NCBI RefSeq assembly: GCF_000518165.1
Contig: NZ_JADB01000002.1
Location: forward strand, 1 to 64,000
Length of the DNA stretch: 64,000 bases
Source: Bartonella elizabethae F9251 = ATCC 49927
GTDB lineage: Bacteria; Pseudomonadota; Alphaproteobacteria; Rhizobiales; Rhizobiaceae
Reading direction: 5' to 3'
Positions 1-10,657 of the stretch are shown here, piece by piece. The translations under genes and the position numbers were made by a program. Under the pieces are notes generated by a model. It worked only from the letters and a program-made list of their open reading frames with translations, did no database searches and was not told the origin of the DNA. Each line of letters opens with the position of its first letter. Within the stretch, counting starts at the first letter, position 1.

Positions 1-90
1 TTAGCACCAAAGCTCAAACAACCCAATGATAGGAACCGTGTGCCTATTAATAAAACAATCCCTGCCGAAATTAAGCGAGGAGACAGATGA
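1..90 (+). CDS. trwH: TrwH, VirB7-like lipoprotein of the Trw T4SS (3' end only)
   Basis: The window opens inside an open frame that codes for 29 residues and stops with TGA at 88-90. The tail (ending NKTIPAEIKRGDR) resembles, from memory, the end of R388 TrwH, the small outer-membrane VirB7-type lipoprotein that joins TrwF and TrwE in the core complex. The stop overlaps the trwG start as ATGA, which is typical of translational coupling in one operon. The lipoprotein signal lies upstream of the window, so identification rests on the tail and on gene order. Confidence 0.7.
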   Translation, partial: LAPKLKQPNDRNRVPINKTIPAEIKRGDR

Positions 91-788
91 AAACAAAACA
101 AGCAAAACCAGTGAAAGCCGAACAACTTAGCAGTTATTACGAAGAAAGCCGTGGCCTAGAACGAGATCTCATAAACGAATTTATAAGGTCACGCAGAACG
201 GCGTGGCGTGTAGCGAGTGCTGTTGGTCTTTTTGGCTTATTCGGTATGATATGTGGCGTTATTGGATTTTCCCAACCAGCCCCTACACCTTTAGTGTTAC
301 GTGTTGATAACACAACGGGTTCTGTTGATGTTATCTCAATTATGCGTGAGCACGAAGAAAGCTATGGTGAAGTTGTAGACAGATATTGGCTCAACCAATA
401 TGTACTTAACCGTGAAACTTATGACTACGATACCATTCAACTGAACTATGACACAACAGCTCTTTTAAGTGCAGCTTCTGTTCAGCAAGAATATTATCAA
501 ATCTATGATGGAGAAAATGCACGGGATAAAGTGCTTTCCAACAAAGCACGTATCACAGTTAAAGTGCGATCAATCCAACCCAATGGACTCGGTCAAGCAA
601 CTGTACGTTTTACGACTCAACAGCTTGATAGCAGCGGCGCTGCTAATGGACCAAAACAACACCGGATTGCAACAATTGGTTACACCTATGTCGGTGCCCC
701 CATGAAATCATCTGATCGATTGCTTAACCCTCTTGGTTTTCAAGTAACAAGTTACCGTTCTGACCCGGAAATACTGTTGAATGATTAA
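87..788 (+). CDS. trwG: TrwG, VirB8-family inner-membrane T4SS protein
   Basis: A 233-residue protein with a short cytoplasmic N-terminus, one transmembrane helix at about residues 41-63 and a periplasmic VirB8 domain. Segments such as YWLNQYVLNRETYDYDTIQ and the C-terminal LLNPLGFQVTSYR are, from memory of the family, nearly those of TrwG from conjugative plasmid R388. VirB8 proteins nucleate assembly of the secretion channel at the inner membrane. The start overlaps the trwH stop and the end overlaps the region where trwF begins. In Bartonella the Trw system is known to mediate host-specific erythrocyte adhesion rather than DNA transfer; applying that here is inference from homology. Confidence 0.95.
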   Translation: MKTKQAKPVKAEQLSSYYEESRGLERDLINEFIRSRRTAWRVASAVGLFGLFGMICGVIGFSQPAPTPLVLRVDNTTGSVDVISIMREHEESYGEVVDRYWLNQYVLNRETYDYDTIQLNYDTTALLSAASVQQEYYQIYDGENARDKVLSNKARITVKVRSIQPNGLGQATVRFTTQQLDSSGAANGPKQHRIATIGYTYVGAPMKSSDRLLNPLGFQVTSYRSDPEILLND

Positions 789-801
789 GGAATTGATTGT
801 T

Positions 802-1608
802 ATGAAAAAACTCGCATTTGTTGTTCTATTGTCTTCGTTTTCTTCTCTTTATATAGGACCTGTTCAGGCACTCAAAAGTCCATCAAATTCACAATATGAT
901 CACCGCATTCGCTATATAACATATAACGAAGCTGATGTGGTTCAAATTGAAACAGTTCTGGGAGTAGCAACACATATTATTCTTGAAGAAGGTGAACAGT
1001 ATATCACTCATGCCTTTGGCGATTCAGAAGCCTATGCCTTCGCGCATAAAGGGCGGCATATTTTTATTAAACCAAAAGCGGAACTTGCCAATACCAATCT
1101 CATCGTCGTAACGGACAAACGGAGTTACAAATTCCGACTGCAATTTCGAAATGACCGTGCAGGATCAACCTATGAATTAGCTTTCCATTATCCCGATTCA
1201 ACCGATGAAAAATCAGAAGAAAACAACCGACGCCTTGCCATTGAACGTGGTTTTCACCAAAGCGTGAAGGGTTATAATCTCAGTTACACCATGAGCGGTC
1301 ATCAAGATATTGCTCCTATCAATGCTTGGGACAATGGACGTATTACTTACTTCAAGTTTCCCGCTAACATGGATATGCCATCAATTTATGTCGTAGATGC
1401 TGAAGGGAATGAAAGCTTAATACCACGCACCATTATCGGCAGTTCTAATGATATTATCGCCGTTCATAAAGTAAATCCTAAATGGCTCATACGACTTGGT
1501 AAACGCGCGCTCGCTGTTTTTAATGAAGCCTATGACCCACATGGTATACCAAACACAACTGGAACAGTATCTTCGGTGGTTTATCGTATCAATAAAGGAG
1601 GAAAATAA
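802..1608 (+). CDS. trwF: TrwF, VirB9-family outer-membrane core protein
   Basis: VirB9/TrwF homologue and part of the outer-membrane core complex with TrwH and TrwE. I prefer the ATG at 802 (a 268-residue product) over the in-frame ATG at 781, because from 802 the protein starts with a classic signal peptide (MKKLAFVVLLSSF, cleavage near PVQA-L) and AAGGA lies about 10 nt upstream. The VirB9 beta-rich N-domain (residues about 20-130) and the C-terminal domain ending VVYRINKGGK are present. The stop overlaps the next start as TAATG. Confidence 0.93.
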   Translation: MKKLAFVVLLSSFSSLYIGPVQALKSPSNSQYDHRIRYITYNEADVVQIETVLGVATHIILEEGEQYITHAFGDSEAYAFAHKGRHIFIKPKAELANTNLIVVTDKRSYKFRLQFRNDRAGSTYELAFHYPDSTDEKSEENNRRLAIERGFHQSVKGYNLSYTMSGHQDIAPINAWDNGRITYFKFPANMDMPSIYVVDAEGNESLIPRTIIGSSNDIIAVHKVNPKWLIRLGKRALAVFNEAYDPHGIPNTTGTVSSVVYRINKGGK

Positions 1609-2750
1609 TGTTTGACAATAAGGAAGGAGATGAAAAAGGTAGAAAACTGGACAATATAGAGCAAAAACATATTGAAGATGCTTATGGGAGCTCCGAACTA
1701 GGTTCAGATCATCGTCCGACAATTCCAGGGACCCGTGCATTGTTAATTGTAGGACTTATTGTCATAGTAGCGGTACCAATTGCTCTAACTTGGAAGGCTT
1801 TAAAAATGGGTAGTACCGTGGAAGTGGAGGAAGAAAAACCACAACAAACGGTACAGCAAATTATACCGAGCTATATCCCTCGGGTTATAGAAGAGCCAAA
1901 ACCTGTAGAAGAAGAAAAACCAACACAACCTGAAGATTCAAGCTTAGATATTTCACCAGCCTTAGCTAAACTTCTTCAAACAACCGTTCCCCCACATATG
2001 CTCCAAGATTCTGAAGAATTAGCGCGTAAACGTATGCTTAGTTCTAGTCTTAACAATGGTGGGAGTGAAGGATCTACGGATACAAATAATAAAACATCGA
2101 ATGATGACAGTGGTGCATTAAATCTCCAACCTGTACGTTTAGGTCAATCACATGCAGCGCAACTTCGTAACCGTGATCTTTTGATTACACAAGGAACGCA
2201 AATAGACTGTACATTGGAAACAAAAATCATCACGTCACAACCAGGAATGACGACATGTCATTTAACACGGGATATTTATTCTACAAGTGGTCGTGTTGTT
2301 TTGCTTGACCGTGGTTCTAAAGTCGTTGGTTTTTACCAAAGTGGCTTACAGCAAGGACAAACACGTGTGTTTGTGCAATGGTTACGCATTGAAACGCCTT
2401 CTGGAGTTATTGTCAATCTTGACTCACCTGGTACAGGTCCTCTTGGTGAAGCAGGTATGGGTGGCTGGGTTGATAGACACTTTTGGGAGCGATTTGGTGG
2501 CGCAATTATGGTGAGTATTATTGGAGATTTAGGAGAATGGGTGAGAGGTAAAATTAATAAAAGTAGAAAAGAGGATAAAGAAAAAACACAGCCACAAGGA
2601 GCTCATAATGCTGAATCAATCGTAACCGATGTTCTTCAGAATTCGATCAATATTACACCAACTCTTTACAAACACCAAGGCGAACGAGTGAATATTTTTG
2701 TTGCTCGTGATTTGGATTTCAGCGATGTCTACAGTCTCGTCACACGTTAA
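1608..2750 (+). CDS. trwE: TrwE, VirB10-family T4SS scaffold protein
   Basis: A 380-residue VirB10/TrwE homologue. It has a cytoplasmic N-terminus, one transmembrane helix at about residues 44-62, a Pro/Glu-rich periplasmic linker (about 75-115) and a C-terminal VirB10 beta-barrel domain from about residue 180, with typical runs such as LLDRGSKVVGFYQSG and VQWLRIETPSG. VirB10 spans both membranes and senses ATPase activity. AGGAGG at the end of trwF gives a strong ribosome-binding site 6-7 nt before the ATG. The 3' end overlaps trwD by 26 nt. Confidence 0.95.
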   Translation: MFDNKEGDEKGRKLDNIEQKHIEDAYGSSELGSDHRPTIPGTRALLIVGLIVIVAVPIALTWKALKMGSTVEVEEEKPQQTVQQIIPSYIPRVIEEPKPVEEEKPTQPEDSSLDISPALAKLLQTTVPPHMLQDSEELARKRMLSSSLNNGGSEGSTDTNNKTSNDDSGALNLQPVRLGQSHAAQLRNRDLLITQGTQIDCTLETKIITSQPGMTTCHLTRDIYSTSGRVVLLDRGSKVVGFYQSGLQQGQTRVFVQWLRIETPSGVIVNLDSPGTGPLGEAGMGGWVDRHFWERFGGAIMVSIIGDLGEWVRGKINKSRKEDKEKTQPQGAHNAESIVTDVLQNSINITPTLYKHQGERVNIFVARDLDFSDVYSLVTR

Positions 2751-3786
2751 CCCGATACAAAAAGATCAAGCAGTTTCTCAGCTTTTGCAACCGCTTGATC
2801 GTTTCTTAGAAGATCCGAAGATCACTGAATTATCGATCTGCCGCCCCTGTGAATTATGGACAAAAAGCTTCAACGGGTGGCAGGTCCATAGCGTACCTGA
2901 GTTAACAACAGCTTTTTTGCAAACGCTTATTACAGCGATTATCGTTTATAACGGAATGGCTCCCAGAAGTATTAATTACGTGCTCTTGCCTGGTGGACAA
3001 CGTGGTACAATTATCCAAGCGCCAGCTGTGGTTGATGGTGCTCTTTCCTTTGTGATTCGTAAACATTCCCTTATCGTTAAGACGTTACAAGAACTTAAAG
3101 AAGAAGGGACATTTGATGATTTTTCCGATGTAAGTTTTAATAAGCCTTCAGCAAAAGAAGCCAATAACTTGTTATCGAAGCAGGACTTCACACGGTTAGA
3201 ACCATTTGAAGTTCAGCTTTTACAACATAAACGTGAAGGAAAAATTCTTGAATTTTTAGAAGAATGTGTCCTCCACAAACGCAACATTATCATTGCCGGT
3301 AAGACAGGATCGGGTAAAACGACATTTGCCCGCTCGCTCATTGAAAAAGTCCCTGTAGAAGAGCGTATTATCACGATTGAAGATGTTCATGAGCTTTTTC
3401 TACCCAATCATCCTAATCACGTAAATATGATTTATGGTAACAATGTAGGTCGTGTTTCAGCTGAAGAATGCTTAGACGCCTGTATGCGTCAATCGCCTGA
3501 CAGAATTTTTCTTGCTGAATTACGAGGCAATGAAGCATGGGAATATCTCAATTCACTCAACACAGGTCATCCTGGATCGATTACAACGACACATGCAAAC
3601 AGTGCTTTGCAGACATTTGAGCGCTGTGCCACTTTGATTAAAAGATCAGAAGTTGGTCGCCAACTCGAGATAGAAATGATCAAGCTCGTTCTTTACACAA
3701 CAGTTGATGTCGTGTTGTTCTTTAAAGATAGAAAACTTTCTGAAGTTTTTTACGACCCGATTTTTGCTAAATCAAAAATCACTTAA
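2725..3786 (+). CDS. trwD: TrwD, VirB11-family traffic ATPase
   Basis: Hexameric cytoplasmic ATPase that powers the Trw secretion/pilus system. The Walker A motif IAGKTGSGKTT is at about residues 189-199, followed by the Asp box (ITIEDVHELF), Walker B (RIFLAELRG) and the His box (TTTHANS). I chose ATG 2725 (MSTVSSHV, as I recall the TrwD N-terminus) rather than the upstream in-frame codon at 2698. The product is 353 residues. It is the last gene of the operon, followed by a terminator at 3824. No VirD4-type coupling protein or relaxase follows. Confidence 0.95.
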   Translation: MSTVSSHVNPIQKDQAVSQLLQPLDRFLEDPKITELSICRPCELWTKSFNGWQVHSVPELTTAFLQTLITAIIVYNGMAPRSINYVLLPGGQRGTIIQAPAVVDGALSFVIRKHSLIVKTLQELKEEGTFDDFSDVSFNKPSAKEANNLLSKQDFTRLEPFEVQLLQHKREGKILEFLEECVLHKRNIIIAGKTGSGKTTFARSLIEKVPVEERIITIEDVHELFLPNHPNHVNMIYGNNVGRVSAEECLDACMRQSPDRIFLAELRGNEAWEYLNSLNTGHPGSITTTHANSALQTFERCATLIKRSEVGRQLEIEMIKLVLYTTVDVVLFFKDRKLSEVFYDPIFAKSKIT

Positions 3787-3823
3787 AAGAGCCTTGCGCT
3801 TTCGATAAGAGTACACAAATAAA

Positions 3824-3852
3824 AAAAGCCGTAACCAATTGTTACGGCTTTT
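3824..3852 (+). terminator. Rho-independent terminator of the Trw operon
   Basis: A perfect 12-bp stem (AAAAGCCGTAAC / GTTACGGCTTTT) with a 5-nt loop (CAATT) lies 38 nt after the trwD stop. The flanking A and T runs would let it work in both directions. Confidence 0.88.
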
Positions 3853-5063
3853 TATTGAATATCGCTCTTCTCTTTGCTTCTCCAATGTATTTTCTACACT
3901 CTTCATGAACAGAAAAAACAAGTGAATAGAAAACAAAATCGCATATAAAGTTTTATTCTTTTATCTTTGATCATTCTCTCTATTTATCCTTTGAAAAGGT
4001 ATATTTGATGCAAAAGAAAAAAATAAACTTTGATTCGCCTATCAATAAGAACTTCATGAAACAGATACTGATAATCATCAATAATTATCATGATCAAGAC
4101 AAAAGCTTATTTTAAGCGATCAATAAATACGTTTTTTAATCCAACAATCTCCAGATACAGAGAATCCAATATAAGTTATAGTCTCATTCTGATTGAGCAT
4201 CTATAAATCACATGTCATTCGGGAATAAAAAGTATAGTGACATATCGATCCTGCTTGGAAGAAGAAAGTTTCTTATCCTATACCAGCTTGTAAACAATCA
4301 AATTTCTCTAAAGAAAGCTTTGCTAACCATATCACGTGGGACTCATATCCCCAGCCCAAAGGATTAAACTTCTCAACCCAAACTGATCTTTAACTCTCTG
4401 TCTCTTTGCCTAGCAAGGTGAACTTTTAACCACTTTAAGCACCACATCGCAAATGACGGTATTTTACAGCACAACCAAATAAATACACAAAGAATAACGA
4501 ATCATATCATTAATAATTGTAGAGCTCTCTTTTATATTAAGAAATGTATTTTATACTGAAAAATAAGGATTAAACTTATATAAATTTGATATTTCCTCAA
4601 AAGTCTTTTGGGCTCTCTAATAAATTCAAATCGTTTGACGTTATAACAGTTTTAAACAACTCCCTCTTAATTATATCATCTATCAGAATAATAGAGAGTG
4701 ATTTTATGCTCTATTGATATAAGGTAGTCTTCTTTTATAAAAAATGATCAATCAAATCATGCATTAAAATGAGAATTTTGATACGAATTTAATAAAAACA
4801 AAAACACAATTTCCCTTGTTCCACTTTACTGTTTATGAATCGGTCCATTTGCACAGAGAGAACTCCACTATGAGCTTTTTTAAGCCCATACAGTTAGCAA
4901 GGATTGCTTTTACAGAAAAAACTTCATTGTTAAAGATTACTTTGCTTTTAGAACAACATAGTTACGATCGCCTCATAAGAGGTTCATGCGCTCTTAGAGA
5001 TCAAATTCTAAGGGTACACACTATTTCTAACCTTAACCTTTGCTTTCATGAAGGCGTTATTTT
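3853..5063. other. Long gap between trwD and sdhB
   Basis: About 1.2 kb of AT-rich DNA. An 83-codon plus-strand open frame at 4816-5067 has no recognisable domain and is probably not a gene. A short recurring intergenic motif (ATGACGGTATTTTACAG) sits near 4454. Otherwise I see no gene or recognisable remnant. Confidence 0.5.
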
Positions 5064-5843
5064 TTAAAGGCGACGTTCAACCATGAGTTTTTTAATTTCA
5101 GCAATCGCTTTTGCTGGATTTAATCCCTTTGGACAAGTTTGTGCACAATTCATAATCGTATGACAGCGATAAAGGCGGAAAGGATCTTCTAAATTATCCA
5201 GCCGTTCACCACACATCTCATCACGTGAATCGGCAATCCAACGATAAGCTTGGAGCAAAACAGCGGGCCCCAAATAACGATCACCATTCCACCAATAACT
5301 TGGGCATGATGTTTGGCAACAGGCGCACAAAATACATTCATAAAGACCATCAATTTTTTGGCGATCGGAGTGACTTTGTAACCACTCTTTTGCAGGTTCA
5401 GGCGAAACAGTTTGCAACCAAGGTTCAATGACTCTGTGTTGAGCATAAAAGCGCTTTAAATCAGGAACCAAATCTTTCACGACTGGCATGGAAGGCAAAG
5501 GATAGACCTTAATGGGGTGCTTTACATCATCCATACCTTTGGTACAAGCCAATGTATTGGTTCCATCAATATTCATCGCACAGGAACCACAGATTCCTTC
5601 ACGGCAAGATCGACGCAGTGTCAAAGTCGGGTCAATATGGTTTTTAATGAACAAAAGCCCATCAAGAATCATAGGACCACAAGCAGAACGATCCACATAA
5701 TAGGTATCCAGATGGGGATTTTCCTCATCATCAGGCGACCAACGATAGACGTGAAATTCTGTCAGTTTTGTCGCACCTTCAGGTTTAGGCCAAACCTTTC
5801 CTGGTTTTACTTGAGAATTTTTGGGAAGCTTAATTTGTACCAT
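5064..5843 (-). CDS. sdhB: Succinate dehydrogenase iron-sulfur subunit
   Basis: A 259-residue SdhB, subunit of complex II / TCA cycle, passing electrons from the flavoprotein to quinone. Cysteine clusters for the three Fe-S centres are visible: [12 protein letters not shown] for the 2Fe-2S centre with the following Cys (LACTKG), then [16 protein letters not shown] and [11 protein letters not shown] for the 4Fe-4S and 3Fe-4S centres. It is the last gene of sdhCDAB, 14 nt after sdhA. Confidence 0.97.
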   Translation of the reverse strand: MVQIKLPKNSQVKPGKVWPKPEGATKLTEFHVYRWSPDDEENPHLDTYYVDRSACGPMILDGLLFIKNHIDPTLTLRRSCREGICGSCAMNIDGTNTLACTKGMDDVKHPIKVYPLPSMPVVKDLVPDLKRFYAQHRVIEPWLQTVSPEPAKEWLQSHSDRQKIDGLYECILCACCQTSCPSYWWNGDRYLGPAVLLQAYRWIADSRDEMCGERLDNLEDPFRLYRCHTIMNCAQTCPKGLNPAKAIAEIKKLMVERRL

Positions 5844-5857
5844 ATTTCATTCTCCCC

Positions 5858-7702
5858 TTAATAGACCCGTTTTTTAGGTGCAATGCGCTTTAAATCGATT
5901 CCACCATCAGCTTCAGATGTTAATGGGTCCACATGGACAGGTCGATATGATAACGTCACCTTACCTTCTTTTGACAAATGTGACAGCGTATGTTTTCGCC
6001 AATTTTTATCATCACGCTCTGGATAATCTTCACGGGCGTGAGCGCCACGGCTTTCTAAACGTGCTGCCGCAGAATGAACAGTCATGATAGCATTTGCCAT
6101 GAGATTTTGAAGCTCTAATGTTTCAACCAAATCAGAATTCCATATCATGGAACGATCTGTAACTTTAAGGTCAGACAATTCCTCCCAGATTTTATTCATC
6201 CGTTGGCATCCCTGTTGCAAAGAATCTTCTGTACGGAAGACTGCAGCATCTTCTTGCATGGTGCGTTGCATTTTTTCACGCAAAAGAGCTGTTGGTATCG
6301 CTCCTTGTGCAAAGCGTAAACGATCAAAACGTGCCATAATTTCGTCAACAGCTTCTTCATTCAAAGGCGGAATTTCTGCATTCCGATCAATAACTTCCCC
6401 CGCACGAATGGCAGCAGCACGCCCAAACACCACAAGATCAATCAATGAATTTGATCCCAAGCGGTTAGCACCATGAACAGAAGCACATCCCGCTTCACCC
6501 ACTGCCATCAGTCCTGGCTGAATACGATCAGGCGAATCAGCTGTTGGATTGAGAACTTCGCCGTAGTAGTTGGTAGGAATACCGCCCATATTATAATGAA
6601 CCGTTGGCAAGATGGGGATCGGTTCTTTTGTGACATCCACCCCTGCAAAGATTCGAGCGGATTCAGAAATCCCTGGTAAACGCTCGTGTAAAATTGCAGG
6701 ATCAATATGATTGAGAACCAAATGAATATGATCCTTCTTAGGTCCAACGCCACGCCCTTCACGAATTTCCAGCGTGATACAACGTGAAACCAAATCGCGT
6801 GAAGCCAAATCCTTAAAAGAAGGGGCATAGCGCTCCATAAAGCGTTCACCTTCAGAATTGATTAAATAGCCCCCTTCCCCACGAGCACCCTCTGTAATGA
6901 GACAGCCAGAACCATAAATTCCTGTAGGATGGAATTGCACAAATTCCATATCCTGAAGGGGTAATCCAGCCCGTGTGATCATTCCACCCCCATCACCCGT
7001 ACAGGTATGCGCCGATGTTGCAGAAAAGTAAGCACGTCCATAACCACCAGTTGCAAGAACAACCATCTTAGCAGAAAAACGGTGTATTGTACCATCATCG
7101 AGATTCCACGCCACAACCCCGGTACAAACCCCATCGGTCATGATAAGATCGAGTGCAAAATATTCAATAAAAAATTGCGCATTATGCTTTAAGCTTTGTC
7201 CATAAAGCGTATGCAAAATGGCATGGCCTGTACGATCTGCTGCAGCACAAGTCCGTTGAACAGGTGGACCTTCACCAAATTGTGTCGTATGTCCACCAAA
7301 GGGACGTTGATAAATTTTGCCTTCTTGCGTTCGGGAAAAAGGAACGCCATAATGTTCTAATTCATATACAGCAGCAGGGGCATTACGCACCAAATATTCC
7401 ATTGCATCGGTATCACCCAACCAATCAGAACCTTTCACGGTATCATATAAATGCCACTGCCAATTGTCAGGTCCCATATTTGAAAGCGATGCGGCAATTC
7501 CCCCTTGTGCTGCAACCGTGTGTGAGCGAGTTGGAAAAACCTTCGTGATACAAGCTGTCTTTAATCCTTGTTCTGCCATACCCAGTGTTGCACGTAATCC
7601 TGCACCACCTGCCCCAACAACAACAACATCAAATTTATGATCTACAGTGTGATAAGGGGCGTTACCTGCTTTAGCGCCCAAAGATGATCTTGTACCCGCC
7701 AT
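5858..7702 (-). CDS. sdhA: Succinate dehydrogenase flavoprotein subunit
   Basis: A 614-residue SdhA with covalently bound FAD. The N-terminal dinucleotide-binding motif [12 protein letters not shown] (about residues 28-39) and the flavinylation region with [12 protein letters not shown] (His at about residue 62) are present, as is the active-site stretch [21 protein letters not shown]. It lies 6 nt downstream of sdhD. The maturation factor sdhAF4, which helps flavinylate SdhA, is found separately at 28591-28806. Confidence 0.97.
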   Translation of the reverse strand: MAGTRSSLGAKAGNAPYHTVDHKFDVVVVGAGGAGLRATLGMAEQGLKTACITKVFPTRSHTVAAQGGIAASLSNMGPDNWQWHLYDTVKGSDWLGDTDAMEYLVRNAPAAVYELEHYGVPFSRTQEGKIYQRPFGGHTTQFGEGPPVQRTCAAADRTGHAILHTLYGQSLKHNAQFFIEYFALDLIMTDGVCTGVVAWNLDDGTIHRFSAKMVVLATGGYGRAYFSATSAHTCTGDGGGMITRAGLPLQDMEFVQFHPTGIYGSGCLITEGARGEGGYLINSEGERFMERYAPSFKDLASRDLVSRCITLEIREGRGVGPKKDHIHLVLNHIDPAILHERLPGISESARIFAGVDVTKEPIPILPTVHYNMGGIPTNYYGEVLNPTADSPDRIQPGLMAVGEAGCASVHGANRLGSNSLIDLVVFGRAAAIRAGEVIDRNAEIPPLNEEAVDEIMARFDRLRFAQGAIPTALLREKMQRTMQEDAAVFRTEDSLQQGCQRMNKIWEELSDLKVTDRSMIWNSDLVETLELQNLMANAIMTVHSAAARLESRGAHAREDYPERDDKNWRKHTLSHLSKEGKVTLSYRPVHVDPLTSEADGGIDLKRIAPKKRVY

Positions 7703-7708
7703 ATTTGT

Positions 7709-8095
7709 TTAACCCCCTAATGCAATTTTTAAAAGAGAAAAAATAATGACACCGCCCATGAAAAAACAAAATAAAATATTTAATGTTAAAAAGAATAACC
7801 GGAAACCTTCGCGTGGAATATAATCTTCAATCACCACCTGCATAGTAAGTTTCATGTGATAAAGAACTGAAAGAGTCATCAATCCCATCAAGATAGCCAC
7901 AATAGGATGTGCAAGCCTTGCACGCACAATACTATAGTCCTTGCCCACAAGCGAAAGAATAAGAACAATCAAAAAGATTAAAAGCGGTAGATTGATAAAC
8001 CCTGTCAAACGTTCTCGCCAAAAATGCTCTGTTCCTGCATGCGCACTCCCCCGCCCCCGTACTTTTCCAAGTTCCGTTCGAAAATCTTTTTTCAT
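7709..8095 (-). CDS. sdhD: Succinate dehydrogenase membrane anchor subunit
   Basis: Hydrophobic anchor of complex II with three membrane helices (about residues 30-50, 60-82 and 96-120) and a haem/quinone-region His in the second. The ATG at 8095 gives MKKDFRTELGKVRG, a familiar alphaproteobacterial SdhD start. An in-frame GTG at 8107 is possible but sits directly after the G-run that looks like the ribosome-binding site. It is tightly packed between sdhC and sdhA. Confidence 0.9.
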   Translation of the reverse strand: MKKDFRTELGKVRGRGSAHAGTEHFWRERLTGFINLPLLIFLIVLILSLVGKDYSIVRARLAHPIVAILMGLMTLSVLYHMKLTMQVVIEDYIPREGFRLFFLTLNILFCFFMGGVIIFSLLKIALGG

Positions 8096-8113
8096 GTCTC
8101 TTTTCACCCCCAG

Positions 8114-8515
8114 CTACACAACGGTATATCCAATAATCCAAATTGCAAAAGTAACAATAAGAGAAATAAACACTGTTGCCCAAGCAGTAACTGTTGCCTT
8201 TTCTTTTGCTAAAAGGCAAGGCTTCAGATCCCACACAATGTGGCGAAGTCCCCCAACCATGTGATGAACCCCTGCCAAAGTATAAAGAAACAAAATACAC
8301 AATCCAAACCAAGAACTATAAATTTCGTGAACTGTTCTAAATGCCTCCTCGCCACAGGCAATAGCAATTAACCAAACAGCAAAAAAAACCGTTCCAACAT
8401 AAAGAGCCATACCCGTAATACGGTGTGCAATAGACATGGCCATAGTAATTGTCCAACGATAAATACTGATATGAGGGGAACGAGGGCGCTCTTTTATCCT
8501 AGTTGTCTCTGTCAT
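8114..8515 (-). CDS. sdhC: Succinate dehydrogenase cytochrome b556 subunit
   Basis: A 133-residue SdhC with the signature RPRSPHISIYRW near the N-terminus, SIAHRITGMAL (quinone-site Ser and Arg) and the haem ligand His in GVHHMVGGLRH. It has three membrane helices and is the first gene of sdhCDAB. Confidence 0.95.
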   Translation of the reverse strand: MTETTRIKERPRSPHISIYRWTITMAMSIAHRITGMALYVGTVFFAVWLIAIACGEEAFRTVHEIYSSWFGLCILFLYTLAGVHHMVGGLRHIVWDLKPCLLAKEKATVTAWATVFISLIVTFAIWIIGYTVV

Positions 8516-8954
8516 AAAATATCCTGACCTGGTTTTTGCAACCGCAATGAACGAGAAGGTTCACACAAAATGACCAAATATACTCTCTCGTTTTTACTTG
8601 TTTGGCATCTCAAGATACCGATTACAGGTCGGTTGTCTCAAATAACGGATTAAAGGTCACGCATAAAAAGAACCGATTACTCCACGGATATGATCCGCAA
8701 AACTTGCCTTAATCTAATACACTTTTATCTTAACGTCAAAGGTCTAACATCTTTTATCAAATATAAACAGATATTTTTTCAACTATACTTATTCCGTTTG
8801 AGTATCCACGACATGTGCAATGATACCCTGCACTTCACCCATTTATGTAAGAATAAAAAAGAGACAAAATTTGGATAGGTTAAACATTTTTGTGTCCCCG
8901 CTCAGCCTTTTACAAGTCTTTTAAATGACAAAACGAATCACTAAAAACACAAAG
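8516..8954. other. Upstream region of sdhC, no gene seen
   Basis: About 440 nt between the sdhC start and the rplS terminator. It should hold the sdh promoter. The short plus-strand open frame at 8690-8878 shows no domain or ribosome-binding site and I do not regard it as a gene. Confidence 0.4.
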
Positions 8955-8974
8955 AAGCGGCATAAAAGCCGCTT
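8955..8974 (-). terminator. Terminator downstream of rplS
   Basis: A 7-bp stem AAGCGGC/GCCGCTT with a 6-nt loop lies about 27 nt beyond the rplS stop. Read on the minus strand it is followed by a T-rich stretch. Confidence 0.7.
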
Positions 8975-9001
8975 TTGCATAAAGTTTAACCGATATAATT
9001 T

Positions 9002-9442
9002 TTACTCAGCAACGTGCGTTTCAATATCTGCGCTTATAGGGGCTGTTTCTACTTTCTCAACTCCCTTTTCACCCTTTTTTCGATAATCTCTCTTTTCAGC
9101 AATACGGGCGGCTTTACCTCTCAGACCACGAAGATAATAGAGCTTTGCCCGGCGCACTTTACCACGACGCACCAGCTCAACAGCTTCAATCAAAGGAGAA
9201 TAAACAGGAAAGACACGTTCGACCCCTTCACCATAAGAAATCTTGCGGACTGTAAAGGTCTCATTCAACCCACCGCCTGAACGCGCAATACACACGCCTT
9301 CATAAGCCTGAACACGCGTCCGCGTACCTTCGCTCACACGCACCATAACACGGACTGTATCTCCTGGTTTAAAGGCTGGAAATTGGCGTTTTTCTTCAAT
9401 TTTTGCACATTGTTCAGCTTCAAGCTGTGCGATAATATTCAT
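9002..9442 (-). CDS. rplS: 50S ribosomal protein L19
   Basis: L19 core at residues 1-115 ([42 protein letters not shown]), with a charged C-terminal tail longer than the bacterial minimum, as is common in Rhizobiales. The ATG at 9442 (MNIIAQLE) is preferred over the codon 15 nt upstream because AAGGA is spaced 6-7 nt from it. It is the last of rimM-trmD-rplS. Confidence 0.96.
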   Translation of the reverse strand: MNIIAQLEAEQCAKIEEKRQFPAFKPGDTVRVMVRVSEGTRTRVQAYEGVCIARSGGGLNETFTVRKISYGEGVERVFPVYSPLIEAVELVRRGKVRRAKLYYLRGLRGKAARIAEKRDYRKKGEKGVEKVETAPISADIETHVAE

Positions 9443-9652
9443 TTTTTTATCCTTCATGTTCTTTATCGAACAGTCAGAGCGCTCAACTCTTACCCAAAAA
9501 GCCTTGTACTATGAAAAGTTGCTCTTTAGGCTATGCCTTATTACAGGAGCGAATACACCATTCCTTCATTTTACTTTTGGAACTATAGAAAACCTTTTAT
9601 TCAAAATTCTCTTAAAAAGAGAGCCATGCAATACACCACCTTATCCTATGAA

Positions 9653-10351
9653 TCAAGTTTTCTGACGATTTTTATCATACTGCACATAAAGATCAGGACG
9701 ACGTTGACGTGTTAACAATTCGGCTTGGCTTTGACGCCAATCTGCAATCGCTTTGTGATGCCCTGAGGTTAACACAGGCGGAATCTCTCGTCCTTCGAAA
9801 AGAGAAGGGCGCGTGTATTGGGGATGTTCCAGCAAACCATTTTCAAAACTTTCACACTTTGCAGAAGCTTTATTTCCCATCACGCCAGGGAGAAGACGGA
9901 TAATAGCATCTAAGATAACCAGTGCGGCAGTTTCACCGCCTGAAAGAATATAATCACCAATAGAAACTTCTTCTAATTCCCGTGCTTCTATAACTCGCTC
10001 ATCAACGCCTTCAAACCGTCCACAAACCAATGTTACGCCCGAATCACCAGCCAAACGACGTGCATAAGCTTGATCAAAAGGCCGCCCACGGGGACTCATC
10101 AATAACCTTGGCGAATCCTGTGGACAATGATCAATCGCAGCTGCCAAGACATCTGCCCGCATCACCATACCAGCCCCCCCACCAGCAGGTGTATCATCAA
10201 CGCTATGGTGTTTATCCAAAGCAAAATCTCTAATCTGCACTGTCTCCAGTGACCAAACTCCCCGCTCTAAAGCTTGCCCTGCTAAAGAATACCCTAAAAA
10301 ACCAGGAAACATTTCAGGATAAAGAGTTAAAACACGCGCCTGAAACTTCAT
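9653..10351 (-). CDS. trmD: tRNA (guanine-N1)-methyltransferase TrmD
   Basis: A 232-residue SPOUT-knot methyltransferase making m1G37 in tRNA. Motifs include [11 protein letters not shown] at the start, [14 protein letters not shown], the knot [10 protein letters not shown], and the SAM-binding loop [11 protein letters not shown]. The tail HPQYTRP is typical of TrmD. It lies 210 nt upstream of rplS. Confidence 0.97.
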   Translation of the reverse strand: MKFQARVLTLYPEMFPGFLGYSLAGQALERGVWSLETVQIRDFALDKHHSVDDTPAGGGAGMVMRADVLAAAIDHCPQDSPRLLMSPRGRPFDQAYARRLAGDSGVTLVCGRFEGVDERVIEARELEEVSIGDYILSGGETAALVILDAIIRLLPGVMGNKASAKCESFENGLLEHPQYTRPSLFEGREIPPVLTSGHHKAIADWRQSQAELLTRQRRPDLYVQYDKNRQKT

Positions 10352-10657
10352 TTTTGTTTTTTCATCCTCATTTTATTCAACAAATTCTTTTAAAGTCAAA
10401 ATTACACAAACCAATTCCATATAACGCTATAGCGTTAATTAGAATCTTCTTAACCTGCGACCTATTCAATAGGGTCCTTTCCATACTTAAACTTTCAAAA
10501 AAGACTCTAAAAATTCAGCAATATCTCAAGATAAAATGCTTACAATATCTGCTCAAAAGTATTCTCTTAATCTTTGCATACTTTTCACTTTTTATTGACA
10601 AAATTCGCCAATTATTTTTTACTCTCATCTTTATTTTCTTAGATTCAAGCCATTTCG
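10352..10657. other. trmD-rimM spacer, no gene seen
   Basis: A 306-nt AT-rich spacer inside a cluster that is normally tight. The plus-strand open frame across it (10249-10713) overlaps both flanking genes and looks like chance. Confidence 0.5.

Noticed and set aside
4816-5067. An 83-codon plus-strand open frame upstream of sdhB
   Set aside because: No domain, no clear ribosome-binding site, and it overlaps the sdhB stop; composition looks like chance.
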